A DNA stretch of 64,000 nt from Streptomyces malachitofuscus. GTDB taxonomy: Bacteria; Actinomycetota; Actinomycetes; Streptomycetales; Streptomycetaceae. The stretch lies in assembly GCF_014650055.1 (NCBI RefSeq), contig NZ_BMUF01000009.1:49069-113068 (forward strand), written 5' to 3'. The position numbers were made by a program, and so were the translations under genes. The notes under the pieces were generated by a model. The model was not told the origin of the DNA. It was given only the letters and a program-made list of their open reading frames with translations, and made no database searches. Positions 44,034 to 51,964 of this stretch are shown here, piece by piece. How positions within the stretch are numbered: the first letter of the stretch is position 1; each line of letters starts with the position of its first letter.

Positions 44034-45086
44034 ATTTCCGCCATACGCAAGACCCTGACCGCCACCGCCGTCGCCACCGCCGTCCTGGCCGGTTCCGCCG
44101 CCTGCGGCACCGTGGAGAACCTGTCCGCGGGTCAGAAGCTCGACAACGCCTTCGACAAGCTCGGCGAGGAGCGCTCGCTCTCGTTCGAGCTGGACCTGGA
44201 CACCGACGCCGCGTCGCTCAAGGCGCTGGACGCCGAGTCGGCCGAGCCGGGCGAGGAGATGCCCGACGAGGTCGCCGAACTGCTCAGCGGCGCGCGGCTC
44301 TCCGTCTCCGTACAGTCGAAGAAGCCACTGGAGAAGTCCGGGGAGAAGGACTTCAGCGCCATGGCGATGACGTTCAGCGGCCCGGACGGCGACCTGGTCG
44401 GGTACCGGGTGGTCGGCGACTACACCTACCTGCGCGTCGACGCGGAGGCGCTCGGCAGGATGTCCGGCAGCCCCATGCCTCCGGCCGACGAACTGCCCGA
44501 CAGCGCGGGGGCGTTCAAGAAGCTGCTGGCCGGTGAGTGGCTCAAGGTCTCCACGAAGGAGCTCGAGGAGACCCGCGGGCAGATGTCCGGGGCGGAGGGG
44601 GACGAGCCCTCGGCGGAGCCCACCCTCGATGCCCGGGCGCAGAAGAAGCTGACCAAGGCGCTGCGGCAGGTCATCGCCCAGGAGGTCGACTTCGAGACGT
44701 CCGGCGGGTCGGACGGCACCGAGCACATCAAGGCCACCGCGCCCTTCCGTACGCTGATGACCGAGCTGTTCGACGCACTGCGGCCGCTGCAGAAGGAGCT
44801 GCCGGAGGCGGCCGAGCTGCCGACGACGAAGGACTTCGCGGACGCTCCGAACGAGAAGGTCACGGCCGACTTCACCCTGAAGAACGGCGAGCTGACCGAG
44901 GTCTCCGTGGACCTGGCGAAGCTCGCGGAGAAGGCGAAGGTCAAGAAGTTCGCGCTGGTGATGCGCGTGGGCAAGGGCGAGAAGGCCACGGCGCCGAAGG
45001 GCGCCACCGAGGTGAAGATCGACGAGCTCCTGGAGGGCTTCTTCGGCGGCGCCATGGAGGCGGGCTTCGGGGAAGAGGAGTTCTAG
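44034..45086 (+). CDS. lipoprotein, apparent ATT start
   Basis: A 350-residue secreted lipoprotein. The signal peptide SAIRKTLTATAVATAVLAG ends in the lipobox SAAC. The mature part is lysine/glutamate-rich with SFELDLDTDAASL, LSVSVQSKKPLEK, and a repeated LmeA/LppX-like cell-envelope pattern (DYTYLRVDAEAL, GEWLKVSTKELEE). The only codon at the right distance (6 bases) from GAGGAG is ATT 44034; there is no ATG, GTG or TTG between it and the lipobox. ATT starts are rare, so this is either real or a mutated ATG. Function unknown; lipid or drug binding is possible by resemblance. Confidence 0.75.
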   Translation: MSAIRKTLTATAVATAVLAGSAACGTVENLSAGQKLDNAFDKLGEERSLSFELDLDTDAASLKALDAESAEPGEEMPDEVAELLSGARLSVSVQSKKPLEKSGEKDFSAMAMTFSGPDGDLVGYRVVGDYTYLRVDAEALGRMSGSPMPPADELPDSAGAFKKLLAGEWLKVSTKELEETRGQMSGAEGDEPSAEPTLDARAQKKLTKALRQVIAQEVDFETSGGSDGTEHIKATAPFRTLMTELFDALRPLQKELPEAAELPTTKDFADAPNEKVTADFTLKNGELTEVSVDLAKLAEKAKVKKFALVMRVGKGEKATAPKGATEVKIDELLEGFFGGAMEAGFGEEEF

Positions 45087-45114
45087 GAGACGTCCCCGGC
45101 CGACGGGTCCGTCG

Positions 45115-45666
45115 TCATCTGCGTCCGCCGAACTCCCAGTCGTGGACCTCGACGACGGCGTACCCGTCCGCCGACAGGGCGGCACGGGCCGTGTCCCGGT
45201 CCGGTGCGCGGACCAGGGCCGCGGTGCCCAGCCAGGCCGTGCCGTCGTCGGACAGCAGCGGCCCGTAGGCGATCAGTTCGTCCCGGTCGCCGGCCGGCAC
45301 GTCGAGGTCCGCTGCCCGGCCCGTGCCGAGGCCCAGGACCAGGTAGCGGTTGCCGCCGGTCCGGCCGCCGGGGAAGCCCCACATGGTGCGGCCCAGCACG
45401 TTGCGCCAGCGGCGCAGCAGGACGTCGCGATAGACGCCGGCCTGGTGGTTCGGCTCGCCGAAGGCGAAGGCGCGGGCTGCCGTCGGGTCCGGGAGGTCGA
45501 CGATGTGGACGCTGCCGGTGGGCGTCTCGCCGTCGTCGGCGAAGGTCGGGCCGCGGGCGATCAGCCGGCCGTCGTACCGGTCCATGTAGGACCAGTGCTC
45601 CTCCCCCAGCTTCTCGCGCAGGGGCAGGGACCCCGGGCGGTCCCGGTGGTGGCAGAAGAACTCCAT
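45115..45666 (-). CDS. YciI-like protein, two domains
   Basis: A 183-residue cytosolic protein with two YciI-type halves: MEFFCHHRDRPGSLPLREKLGEEHWSYM, and later RDELIAYGPLLSDDGTAWLGTAALV. YciI proteins are small ferredoxin-like folds with a His/Asp pair and no settled function, often near regulators or sugar genes. It starts at ATG 45666, 32 bp after the nickel operon's last gene, and may be part of that transcript. Confidence 0.72.
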   Translation of the reverse strand: MEFFCHHRDRPGSLPLREKLGEEHWSYMDRYDGRLIARGPTFADDGETPTGSVHIVDLPDPTAARAFAFGEPNHQAGVYRDVLLRRWRNVLGRTMWGFPGGRTGGNRYLVLGLGTGRAADLDVPAGDRDELIAYGPLLSDDGTAWLGTAALVRAPDRDTARAALSADGYAVVEVHDWEFGGRR

Positions 45667-45698
45667 GGGTTTCCTCCGGAGTGCGTGCGTGCCTGGAG

Positions 45699-46376
45699 TC
45701 AGGTAAGCACCTTCGTCGCCGTCGACGTCACCGTGTCCCAGTGGACCGTGCGGTCGCACCAGCGGTTCAGGAGGGTCCGGTCGTGGCCCACCGCCAGCAG
45801 GCCGGCTCCGGTCGAGGTGCGGTAGTCCTCGACGACACGGACCAGCGCGGCCGTCGTCGACGCGTCCAGCATCGCCGTCATCTCGTCGCAGATCAGCCAG
45901 CGGGGGCGCAGCACCAACGCGCGGGCCAGACAGGCGCGCTGGAGCTGGCCGTCGCTCACCTCGTGGGGACGGCGGGTGAGCAGGTCGGCGGTCAGGCCGA
46001 CGGTCTGGGCGAGTTCGGCCACCCGGGCGGGCGCGGCTGCCCGCCGGCCGGTCGCGCGCAGGGGTTCCGCGATCAGGTCGGTGAGGCGCAGGCGGGGGTC
46101 GGCGGAGAGCCGGGGCTGCTGGAAGACGACGCCGACGGCGGTGCGTCGGTCCCGGGGTGCCCGATGGCGGTAGCGGTGCACGGGGGTGCCGTCGAGGACG
46201 ACCGTCCCGGAGTCGGGGCGGTGGAGGAGGGCGGCGACCCGGGCGAGGGTGGACTTGCCGCAGCCGCTGGGGCCCAGCAGTCCCACGGCCTCGCCGGGGG
46301 CGACGGTGAGGCTCGCGTCGCGTACGACGGGGGCGCGGCGGTCGTAGCCGGCGGTGACGGCGTGCAGCTCAAGCAC
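45699..46376 (-). CDS. nikE: nickel/peptide ABC ATPase, NikE-like
   Basis: A 225-residue ABC ATPase with Walker A GPSGCGKST and Walker B LICDEMTAMLD. The signature is VSDGQLQRA rather than LSGGQ, a notable change. The histidine is in VGHDRT. It pairs with the neighbouring ATPase (46369-47340). The start overlaps that gene by 8 bp. It energises the NikABC-type importer. The name follows from gene order and the Nur-like box; a peptide substrate remains possible. Confidence 0.8.
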   Translation of the reverse strand: MLELHAVTAGYDRRAPVVRDASLTVAPGEAVGLLGPSGCGKSTLARVAALLHRPDSGTVVLDGTPVHRYRHRAPRDRRTAVGVVFQQPRLSADPRLRLTDLIAEPLRATGRRAAAPARVAELAQTVGLTADLLTRRPHEVSDGQLQRACLARALVLRPRWLICDEMTAMLDASTTAALVRVVEDYRTSTGAGLLAVGHDRTLLNRWCDRTVHWDTVTSTATKVLT

Positions 46377-47340
46377 GGATGTCCTCCGGGGTGGGGGCCG
46401 GGACCGGGTGGTGGCAGGCGACCGAGTCCGTGAAGGGCGGCAGGGCCGTGCAGGCGTCCGTGGCGCGGTCGCAGCGGGCGGCGAAGGCGCAGCCGTCGGG
46501 AAGGTCCCCCAGTTCCGGGGGCAGTCCGGGGATGGGGGTGAAGGACCGGTCGGGCAGCGCCTCCAACAGGCCCCGGCTGTAGGGGTGGCGGGGGCCCGGG
46601 GCGCCGAAGAAGGTGTCCGCCGCGGTGAGTTCGACGATGCGGCCCGCGTACATGACGGCGACCCGGTCGGCGATGCGTTCCGCCGCCGCGAGGTCGTGCG
46701 TGATCATCAGCAGGGCCCGGTCGGCGTCGACGTGGCGGCGCAGTTCGTCGACGGTGCGGTCCACCAGGTCGCGGTCCAGACCGGTGGTGGGCTCGTCGGC
46801 CAGGAGCAGGGGCGCCTCACCGACCAGGGCCAGGGCGGTGGCGGCCCGCTGGGCGAGGCCCCCGGAGAGTTCGTGCGGGTGGCGGTCGAGGTGGTCCGGG
46901 GGGAACTCGGCGCGGGCGGCGGCCTGTTCGGCGGCGGTGCGCAGGGCGGCGCGGCCGCGGACGCCGGTGAGCTGGGCGACCGTCTCCTGAAGCTGGGAGC
47001 GGATGGTGCGCACGGGGGTGAGGTGCGCGGCCGGACTCTGCGGGATCAGGCCGATACGGCGCCCCCGTACGGTGCGCGCCAGGGTGCGTTCGTCGGACGT
47101 GAGCAGGTCGAGGTCGCCGAGGCGGGCGTGGCCGGCGGTCCGGGCGTTGGCGGGGAGCAGGCCGAGCAGGGCGGAGGCGAGGACGGACTTGCCGCATCCG
47201 CTCTCGCCGATCAGGGCGAGGCATTCGCCGGGTGCCACGTCGAAGTGCGCGTCGGTGACGGCGGCGATCCGGCGGCCACCGGGCAGCAGGAAGCGTACGG
47301 ACAGTCCGCGGACCGACAGCACGGGAGATCGCTCGGTCAC
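46369..47340 (-). CDS. nikD: nickel/peptide ABC ATPase, NikD-like
   Basis: A 323-residue ABC ATPase of the DppD/OppD type. Walker A is GESGCGKSV, the signature LSGGLAQR (LSGG then L), and Walker B LLADEPTTGLD. The C-terminal oligopeptide/nickel domain carries cysteines in DGCAFAARCDRATDACTALPPFTDSVACHHP, a conserved [Fe-S]- or metal-type motif in this group. The start GTG 47340 overlaps the permease stop (GTGA). It works with the NikE-like ATPase. Confidence 0.85.
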   Translation of the reverse strand: MTERSPVLSVRGLSVRFLLPGGRRIAAVTDAHFDVAPGECLALIGESGCGKSVLASALLGLLPANARTAGHARLGDLDLLTSDERTLARTVRGRRIGLIPQSPAAHLTPVRTIRSQLQETVAQLTGVRGRAALRTAAEQAAARAEFPPDHLDRHPHELSGGLAQRAATALALVGEAPLLLADEPTTGLDRDLVDRTVDELRRHVDADRALLMITHDLAAAERIADRVAVMYAGRIVELTAADTFFGAPGPRHPYSRGLLEALPDRSFTPIPGLPPELGDLPDGCAFAARCDRATDACTALPPFTDSVACHHPVPAPTPEDIRA

Positions 47341-48263
47341 AGCATCAGCTCCGATCGGCGGCGGGGGTTGATCCGCTCCCGCCAGACGCCGGCGAGGCCG
47401 GCGACGGCGAGCGTGGGGATGATCAGGAAGAGACCGGGGAAGAGGGTCGGCCACCACTGTCCGGCGAGCAGGGAACCGCGCGCGCCCTGGATGAGGGTGC
47501 CGAGGCTGGCCGTGTGGGTGGGCAGGCCCAGGCCCAGGAAGGACAGGGCCGACTCGTGCCACATGGCGTGCGGGACCATCAGCACGGCGGCGAGCCCGGC
47601 CTGGGGCAGGACGCCCGGCAGAAGGTGGCGGACGGTCACCCGCCACCGGGACGCGCCGCCGGAGACGGCCGCGTCGATGTAGGGGCGGGAGCGCAGCGAG
47701 AGAACCTCGGCGCGGACGATGCGGGCGGTGGACAGCCAGTGGGTGAGGGCGACGGAGATCACCACCGGCCAGACGCCCGGCCGGAACATGGCGACGATGA
47801 AGATGCCCAGCAGCAGGTGCGGGACGGAGGACAGGGTGTCGACCAGCCGCATGACCAAGCGGTCGGCCCACCCGCCGAGCGCCCCGGCGGTGGCGCCGAC
47901 GACGGTGCCGATCACGGTGGCGGTGAGCGCGGCGACGACGCCGACCAGCAGCGACACCTTGAGCCCGTAGACGCAGCGCAGCAGCAGGTCGCGGCCCACG
48001 TCGTCGGTGCCGAAGGGGTGGGACCAGCTCGGGGGCTGCAGCTTCGCGGCCAGGTCGACGGCCTGCTGGTCGAGCTGGACCAGGGGCGGTACGAGCAGGA
48101 CGGCGAGGACCGTCACGGCGGTCAGGGCGGCGGAGACCCGCAGGCGGAGGGTGTGGGTGGAGCGGCGGGCGGTGCCGTGCGCGCGCCACGCCGTCGGGGC
48201 GGCGGACTCGGCGGCATCCGGTTTCCCGGCCTTCTCGACGCTGATGTCGGTCACGTCAGTCAC
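47337..48263 (-). CDS. nikC: nickel/peptide ABC permease, NikC-like
   Basis: A 308-residue DppC-type permease. A roughly 45-residue cytoplasmic start precedes the first helix; WSHPFGTDDVGRDLLLRCVYGLKVSL is the typical DppC/NikC segment. The EAA-like loop is near SGGASRWRVTVRHLLPGVLP. Coupled by GTGA at both ends to the permease upstream and the ATPase downstream. Confidence 0.86.
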   Translation of the reverse strand: MTDVTDISVEKAGKPDAAESAAPTAWRAHGTARRSTHTLRLRVSAALTAVTVLAVLLVPPLVQLDQQAVDLAAKLQPPSWSHPFGTDDVGRDLLLRCVYGLKVSLLVGVVAALTATVIGTVVGATAGALGGWADRLVMRLVDTLSSVPHLLLGIFIVAMFRPGVWPVVISVALTHWLSTARIVRAEVLSLRSRPYIDAAVSGGASRWRVTVRHLLPGVLPQAGLAAVLMVPHAMWHESALSFLGLGLPTHTASLGTLIQGARGSLLAGQWWPTLFPGLFLIIPTLAVAGLAGVWRERINPRRRSELML

Positions 48264-49252
48264 ATCTCATTCAGCTTCACCCTCGGGTCGATCAGCCCGT
48301 AGAGCAGGTCGGCGAGGAGGTTTCCGGCGAGGACGGCGGCGGTGGCGAGGGTGGTGAGCGCGGCCAGCAGGGGGAAGTCGACCGCGGTGGCCGCCTCCAC
48401 GGTGGCCGCGGCGATGCCCGGCCAGCTGAAGACGCTCTCCACCAGCAGGGCGCCGGTGATGAGTTCGGGGACGCGGGAGCCGATCAGGGTGAGCACGGGC
48501 AGGAGTCCGGAGCGCAGGGCGTGGCCGAGCAGGACGGTGCGTTCGCTCAGGCCGCGGGCCCTGGCCCCGCGCACGGGGTCCTCCGCGAGGGCGTCGCCGA
48601 CGCCCTGACGGACGTAGAGCGTGAACCAGGGCAGCTGGGAGACGGCGAGGACGCCGACGGGCAGGATCAGGTGGTGCGTGACCTGCCCGAAGGTGACCTG
48701 TTCGCTGCCGGTGTCGGTGAGGCCGCCGGCCGGGAGGACGTCCAGCTCGAGGGCGAACAGCCAGACGGCGAGCAGGGCGATCCAGAAGACCGGGGCGGCC
48801 TCCAGGGAGTACGCGAGGGAGGTGACCGTGCGGTCGAGGAGGGAGCCGGGGCGGCGGGCGGCGAGCACTCCGAGCACGGTGCCGAGCAGCACGGCGACGG
48901 CGAACGCGACCGCGCACAGTAGAGCCGACCAGACCAGGCGTTCGCCGATGACCTCGGTGACGGGCTGGCGCATGACGGTGGACCGGCCGAGGTCGCCGCC
49001 GAGGGCGGAGGTCAGCCAGTCCCACCAGCGGGCGGTGAACGGGCGGTCCACGCCGAGGTTCTCCCTCAGCCGGTCCAGCGTCTCCTGGTCGGCGCCGAGC
49101 GCGGCGGTGCCCGCGTACGCCTTGACGGGGTCGAACGGGGAGGCGGCGGCGACGGCGAACACGCCGAACGTGACGACGAGCAGCACCGGCACGGCGAACA
49201 GGGCCCGCCGTGCCGTGAGCCGGGCCATCGCTCCCCAGGGGGCGCCGGTCAT
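48260..49252 (-). CDS. nikB: nickel/peptide ABC permease, NikB-like
   Basis: A 330-residue DppB-type permease with six membrane helices: RRALFAVPVLLVVTFGVFAV at the start, SLAYSLEAAPVFWIALLAVW in the centre, and the EAA region ARARGLSERTVLLGHALRSGLLPVL. The start ATG 49252 overlaps the stop of the binding-protein gene (ATGA). The frame continues upstream but without a ribosome site. It forms the channel with the NikC-like subunit. Confidence 0.86.
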   Translation of the reverse strand: MTGAPWGAMARLTARRALFAVPVLLVVTFGVFAVAAASPFDPVKAYAGTAALGADQETLDRLRENLGVDRPFTARWWDWLTSALGGDLGRSTVMRQPVTEVIGERLVWSALLCAVAFAVAVLLGTVLGVLAARRPGSLLDRTVTSLAYSLEAAPVFWIALLAVWLFALELDVLPAGGLTDTGSEQVTFGQVTHHLILPVGVLAVSQLPWFTLYVRQGVGDALAEDPVRGARARGLSERTVLLGHALRSGLLPVLTLIGSRVPELITGALLVESVFSWPGIAAATVEAATAVDFPLLAALTTLATAAVLAGNLLADLLYGLIDPRVKLNEM

Positions 49253-50838
49253 CCCTTCGGCTGCCAGTCCTCGACGTTCCACCAGGGGCCGCTGGCGAAG
49301 CCGTGCTCGTGGGGTTCGGTCTGGGTGGTCAGGTCCTGCCAGCGGTCGGCGAGGACGTACATGTGGTCGATGTGGGTGAGGAAGGTGTAGCCCGGGTTCT
49401 CGACGAGTGCGCGCTGGAGATCGTCGTAGGCGTCCTTGCGGACCTTGGTGTCCTGGCTGCGGCGGCCGGTGTCGAGGGCCTCGTCCACGGCCGGGTTGTC
49501 GTACAGGGCCATGTTGTTGAAGCCGTCGCCGGCGAGGGAGGAGTGCAGCAGGGTGTAGAGGCCGAAGTCGGGGTCGCCGGTGCTGCCGAAGCCGGCGAGG
49601 ACGGCGTCGCGCTTCATCCGGGGTTCGATGACCTCCCAGGTGGCGCTCTCGACCTTCACCTCGATGCCGGCCTTCTTGGCGTCGGAGGCGTAGGCGAGGG
49701 CGTGGTCCTGGCGGACCTTGTCACCGGAGGGGTAGTAGAGGGTGAAGGAGGCGCGGCGGCCGTCCTTGGCGCGGACGCCGTCCTCACCGGCCTTCCAACC
49801 GGCCTTGTCGAGGATGCGTGCCGCCTCGTCGAGGTCCTGGTCGCGTTCGACGCCCTTGGCGAACCAGGGGTCGTCCACGGGCAGCGGGCCGTAGGCGGGG
49901 CGGCCGGCGCCGTCGAGGATCTTGTCGACCATGGCCTCGCGGTCCACGGCGAGGTCCAGGGCCCGCCGGATCGCGGTGTCGCCGGTGACGGGGTTGCCGG
50001 TGGGGAGGGTGACGGCGCGGAAGTCGTAGGTGGTCGCCCGGTGGGTCCTGCGCCCGTCGTCGTTCTTGAAGGTGGCGGCGAGGTTGGGCGGGAGGGTGGC
50101 GCCGTCCAGGTCGCCGGAGCGCAGCCGGGTGGCGCGGACGTCGTCGTCGGCGATGATCGCCATGGTGAGCTTTTTCACCTTGGGGGCGCCGCCCCAGTAG
50201 TCCGGGTTGGCCTTGAAGGTGAGCTTTTCGCCCTTGCTCCAGCCGGTGAGGACGTACGGTCCGGTGCCGACCGGCTTGGTGTTGAAGGCGCCGGTGTTGG
50301 GGTCCTGCTTCCCGGCGATGTGCTCGGGGACGATGGGCAGCACCGTGCGGGCGGCGAAGCCCGCGTAGGGGTAGTCCAGGGTGAAGACGACCTTGTCGTC
50401 GCCGTCCGCCCGGACCTCCTTGACGGCGTCCAGCTCGCTCTTGGCGGTGTTGTTGGTCTTGTCGTCCAGGACGGTGCGGTACGTGAACACCACGTCGTCG
50501 GCGGTGAGCGGCTCGCCGTCGCTGAACTTCACGTCGTCGCGCAGGGTGTACGTGTAGGTGCGGCCGCCGTCGCCGACCTCGGGGAGCGCCTTCGCCAGCG
50601 CGGGCTTCAGGCTGAGGTCGGCGTTCCGGGCGAGGAGCCCGTCGAAGATCTTGGAGTTGCCGTCCTTGCCGTAGCCGAGCAGAGGGCTGAGGGTGTCCGG
50701 TTCGGTGGAGACCCCGATCACCACGGAATCGGCGGGCGCCCCGCCGTCCGCGCCGCTGTCGCCCGGCGCCGAGCAGGCGGCGACCGCGCCGGCCATCGCC
50801 ACCGCGGCGGCTGCTCCCCGTATTCGTCGGGTGGTCAT
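49249..50838 (-). CDS. nikA: nickel/peptide-binding lipoprotein, NikA-like
   Basis: A 529-residue family-5 binding protein, exported by a signal peptide with lipobox AVAAC. The typical core is VVIGVSTEPDTLSPLLGYG, VKFSDGEPLTADDVVFTYRT, and FNTKPVGTGPYVLTGWSKG. Family 5 binds peptides, nickel complexes or opines. A TTGCA-type Nur box 35 bases before the start points to nickel. The operon order (A-B-C-D-E, then YciI) follows the standard plan. The neighbour cbiMNQO adds cobalt uptake. Confidence 0.82.
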   Translation of the reverse strand: MTTRRIRGAAAAVAMAGAVAACSAPGDSGADGGAPADSVVIGVSTEPDTLSPLLGYGKDGNSKIFDGLLARNADLSLKPALAKALPEVGDGGRTYTYTLRDDVKFSDGEPLTADDVVFTYRTVLDDKTNNTAKSELDAVKEVRADGDDKVVFTLDYPYAGFAARTVLPIVPEHIAGKQDPNTGAFNTKPVGTGPYVLTGWSKGEKLTFKANPDYWGGAPKVKKLTMAIIADDDVRATRLRSGDLDGATLPPNLAATFKNDDGRRTHRATTYDFRAVTLPTGNPVTGDTAIRRALDLAVDREAMVDKILDGAGRPAYGPLPVDDPWFAKGVERDQDLDEAARILDKAGWKAGEDGVRAKDGRRASFTLYYPSGDKVRQDHALAYASDAKKAGIEVKVESATWEVIEPRMKRDAVLAGFGSTGDPDFGLYTLLHSSLAGDGFNNMALYDNPAVDEALDTGRRSQDTKVRKDAYDDLQRALVENPGYTFLTHIDHMYVLADRWQDLTTQTEPHEHGFASGPWWNVEDWQPKG

Positions 50839-50872
50839 CGAACCTCACATCCAAGTTGCCCGAAAATGGTTG

Positions 50873-50889
50873 TTGCATATTAGTTGCAG
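50873..50889. promoter_or_regulatory. Nur-like nickel box
   Basis: TTGCAT-ATTAG-TTGCAG matches the S. coelicolor Nur box form TTGCAA-N5-TTGCAA at 10 of 12 fixed positions, with the correct 5-base spacer. It sits 35 bases upstream of the nickel-type operon (start 50838), suited to nickel-dependent repression. Confidence 0.7.
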
Positions 50890-51054
50890 CAAGGCACTAC
50901 CCATGACGGCGGCCCCTCACTCCCCCGCCCCGACGGGTGGCACCGCGTGTGTCAAGTGCGCAGGTGTGCGCCGGGACGCGAGCTGCCGGGCGCCGTTCGC
51001 GCGCCCCCTGTGACCGCTTGTCACCGGGCCGGTACGGGCACTACTGTCACCACG

Positions 51055-51212
51055 CCTTGGTGACGGGAAATCGGTGCGATACCGGTGCGGCCCTCGCCAC
51101 TGTGATCGGGAAGTCCGGCTCCGGCCCTCACGGGCAGCCACTGGGTTCTTCGGGACCCGGGAAGGCGGAGCACGGGCGGTGGTACCCGTCAGCCAGGAGA
51201 CCGGCCAAGGCG
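51055..51212 (+). ncRNA. cobalamin riboswitch
   Basis: The leader has the conserved order of a B12 riboswitch: GGGAA near 51065, a GCCACTG at 51096-51102, GGGAAGTCCGG at 51108-51118, another GCCACTG at 51137-51143, and GGGAAGGCGGAGC at 51159-51171. It ends with the B12 box AGCCAGGAGACCGGCC at 51191-51206. It precedes cbiMNQO by about 45 bp, so adenosylcobalamin would shut off cobalt import. Exact ends are estimated. Confidence 0.9.
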
Positions 51213-51253
51213 CGTCAACCATCCACGAGGTGCTGGAGAGGGTCTGCTGAGCC

Positions 51254-51964
51254 ATGCACATAGCCGAGGGTTTTCTGCCTCCGGCGCACGCGGTCGCCTG
51301 GGGCGTCGCGTCGGCGCCGTTCGTCGTCCACGGAGCCCGGTCGCTCATCCGTGAAGTGCGGGAACATCCCGAGAGCACGCTGCTGCTCGGCGCGTCGGGA
51401 GCGTTCACGTTCGTCCTGTCCGCGCTGAAACTGCCGTCGGTGACCGGCAGTTGCTCCCACCCCACCGGTACGGGGCTGGGCGCCATCCTGTTCCGGCCGC
51501 CGGTCATGGCGGTGCTGGGCACCATCACCCTGCTGTTCCAGGCCCTGCTCCTCGCCCACGGTGGCCTGACCACGCTGGGCGCCAACGTCTTCTCGATGGC
51601 GATCGTCGGCCCCTGGGCCGGGTACGGCGTCTACCGGCTGCTGCGCCGGTACGACGTGCCGCTGATGGCCGCCGTGTTCATCGGAGCGTTCGTCGCCGAC
51701 CTGTCGACGTACTGCGTGACGAGCGTGCAGCTAGCGCTCGCCTTCCCCGACCCCGGCAGCGGATTCCTGGGCGCACTCGGCAAGTTCGGCTCCATCTTCG
51801 CCGTCACGCAGATCCCGCTCGCGGTGAGCGAGGGACTGCTGACCGTGCTGGTGATGCGCCTGCTGGTGCAGTCCAGCAAGGGGGAACTGACGCGGCTCGG
51901 GGTGCTCGTGACCTCGGTGGCCGGGCGGAAGCCGGCGGAGTCGGCCGAGGCGGTGGCCCGATGA
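51254..51964 (+). CDS. cbiM: cobalt ECF transporter S component CbiM
   Basis: A 236-residue membrane protein with the invariant metal-binding N-terminus MHIAEGFLPP (His2 in the site) and SHPTGTGLGAILFRPP. It has about seven membrane helices and forms the Co/Ni-binding subunit of the ECF importer. The start is ATG 51254 after the riboswitch. It overlaps cbiN by 4 bp (ATGA). The C-terminus runs on about 20 basic residues. Confidence 0.95.
   Translation: MHIAEGFLPPAHAVAWGVASAPFVVHGARSLIREVREHPESTLLLGASGAFTFVLSALKLPSVTGSCSHPTGTGLGAILFRPPVMAVLGTITLLFQALLLAHGGLTTLGANVFSMAIVGPWAGYGVYRLLRRYDVPLMAAVFIGAFVADLSTYCVTSVQLALAFPDPGSGFLGALGKFGSIFAVTQIPLAVSEGLLTVLVMRLLVQSSKGELTRLGVLVTSVAGRKPAESAEAVAR

Noticed and set aside
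45101..45114. CGACGG-GT-CCGTCG hairpin between the lipoprotein and YciI genes
   Set aside because: Loop too small unless the stem is cut to 5 bp; too weak to call a terminator.
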